Assembly: GCA_902626065.1 (NCBI GenBank)
Contig: CACODT010000001.1
Location: forward strand, 1-64,000
From: an uncultured Candidatus Actinomarina sp.
Lineage (GTDB): Bacteria; Actinomycetota; Acidimicrobiia; Actinomarinales; Actinomarinaceae
Length of the DNA stretch: 64,000 nt
Reading direction: 5' to 3'
Shown: positions 63,793-64,000 of the stretch, in pieces
Layout: every line of letters starts with the position of its first letter
Position numbering within the stretch: the stretch's first letter is position 1
The notes under the pieces: generated by a model
The model's input: the letters and a program-made list of their open reading frames with translations, nothing else
What the model was told of the DNA's origin: nothing
The model's database searches: none
Position numbers and translations under genes: made by a program

Positions 63793-64000
63793 ATATCCAT
63801 TTATCAAAAAACGAATTTACTGAATTAGAAATCTGAGAATGATTCCTTTTAATTTTTTTAAATTCATTGTCAACGTCAAAATTTTTAAGTTCTTTTTTTG
63901 TCTTTTCTCCAACATACCATTTTTCAAAAAGATACTCGTTTATCTCTGGATGAAACTGAATTCCCAGAGTATTTTTGATTGAATATATTTGAGGGAATGA
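63789..64000 (-). CDS. Class I glutamine amidotransferase-like protein, C-terminal part (truncated by window)
   Basis: Reverse strand: FPQIYSIKNTLGIQFHPEINEYLFEKWYVGEK...; GIQFHPE motif. Confidence 0.65.

Overview
This window is a gene-dense, AT-rich bacterial chromosome segment with about 70 genes. Neighbouring genes usually touch or overlap by ATGA or TAATG. Several markers point to a streamlined actinobacterium: an mIHF-type integration host factor next to gmk, actinobacterial-type rpoZ, the garA(FHA)/MerR/BFN/MerR block, pafBC-tatAC-helY, a DUF4193 protein, and an extra stem-loop insertion in domain III of the 23S rRNA. A marine Actinomarinales-like origin is my inference and was not searched. 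Contents in order: alaS 3' end, ruvX, mltG, efp, nusB, mIHF, gmk, rpoZ, coaBC, priA-like, def, fmt, rpe, rib genes, infC-rpmI-rplT, pheST, mpg, tyrS; a complete 16S-23S-5S operon; a membrane/GGT-like/SURF1/add segment; the garA/MerR/pgsA block; an opp-type ABC transporter; der, ispH, cmk, rluB, scpBA, xerD, pyrG, nadK; helY-tatCA-pafCB; and a redox/guaC segment. I found no CRISPR array, transposon, prophage or tRNA gene. The observations I rate highest are: a dacA-like gene whose signal peptide is encoded upstream of the called ORF and which seems to start at ATT; an array of tandem hairpins, one terminator-like, in the pre-16S leader with two boxA-like repeats and long processing stems; an infC leader whose terminator abuts the start codon; a GGT homologue that seems to lack the catalytic Thr segment; a pafBC-tat-helY locus with no Pup/proteasome genes; several small ORFs below the track cutoff; near-universal leaderless promoter spacing; and overlapping 3' ends in convergent gene pairs.
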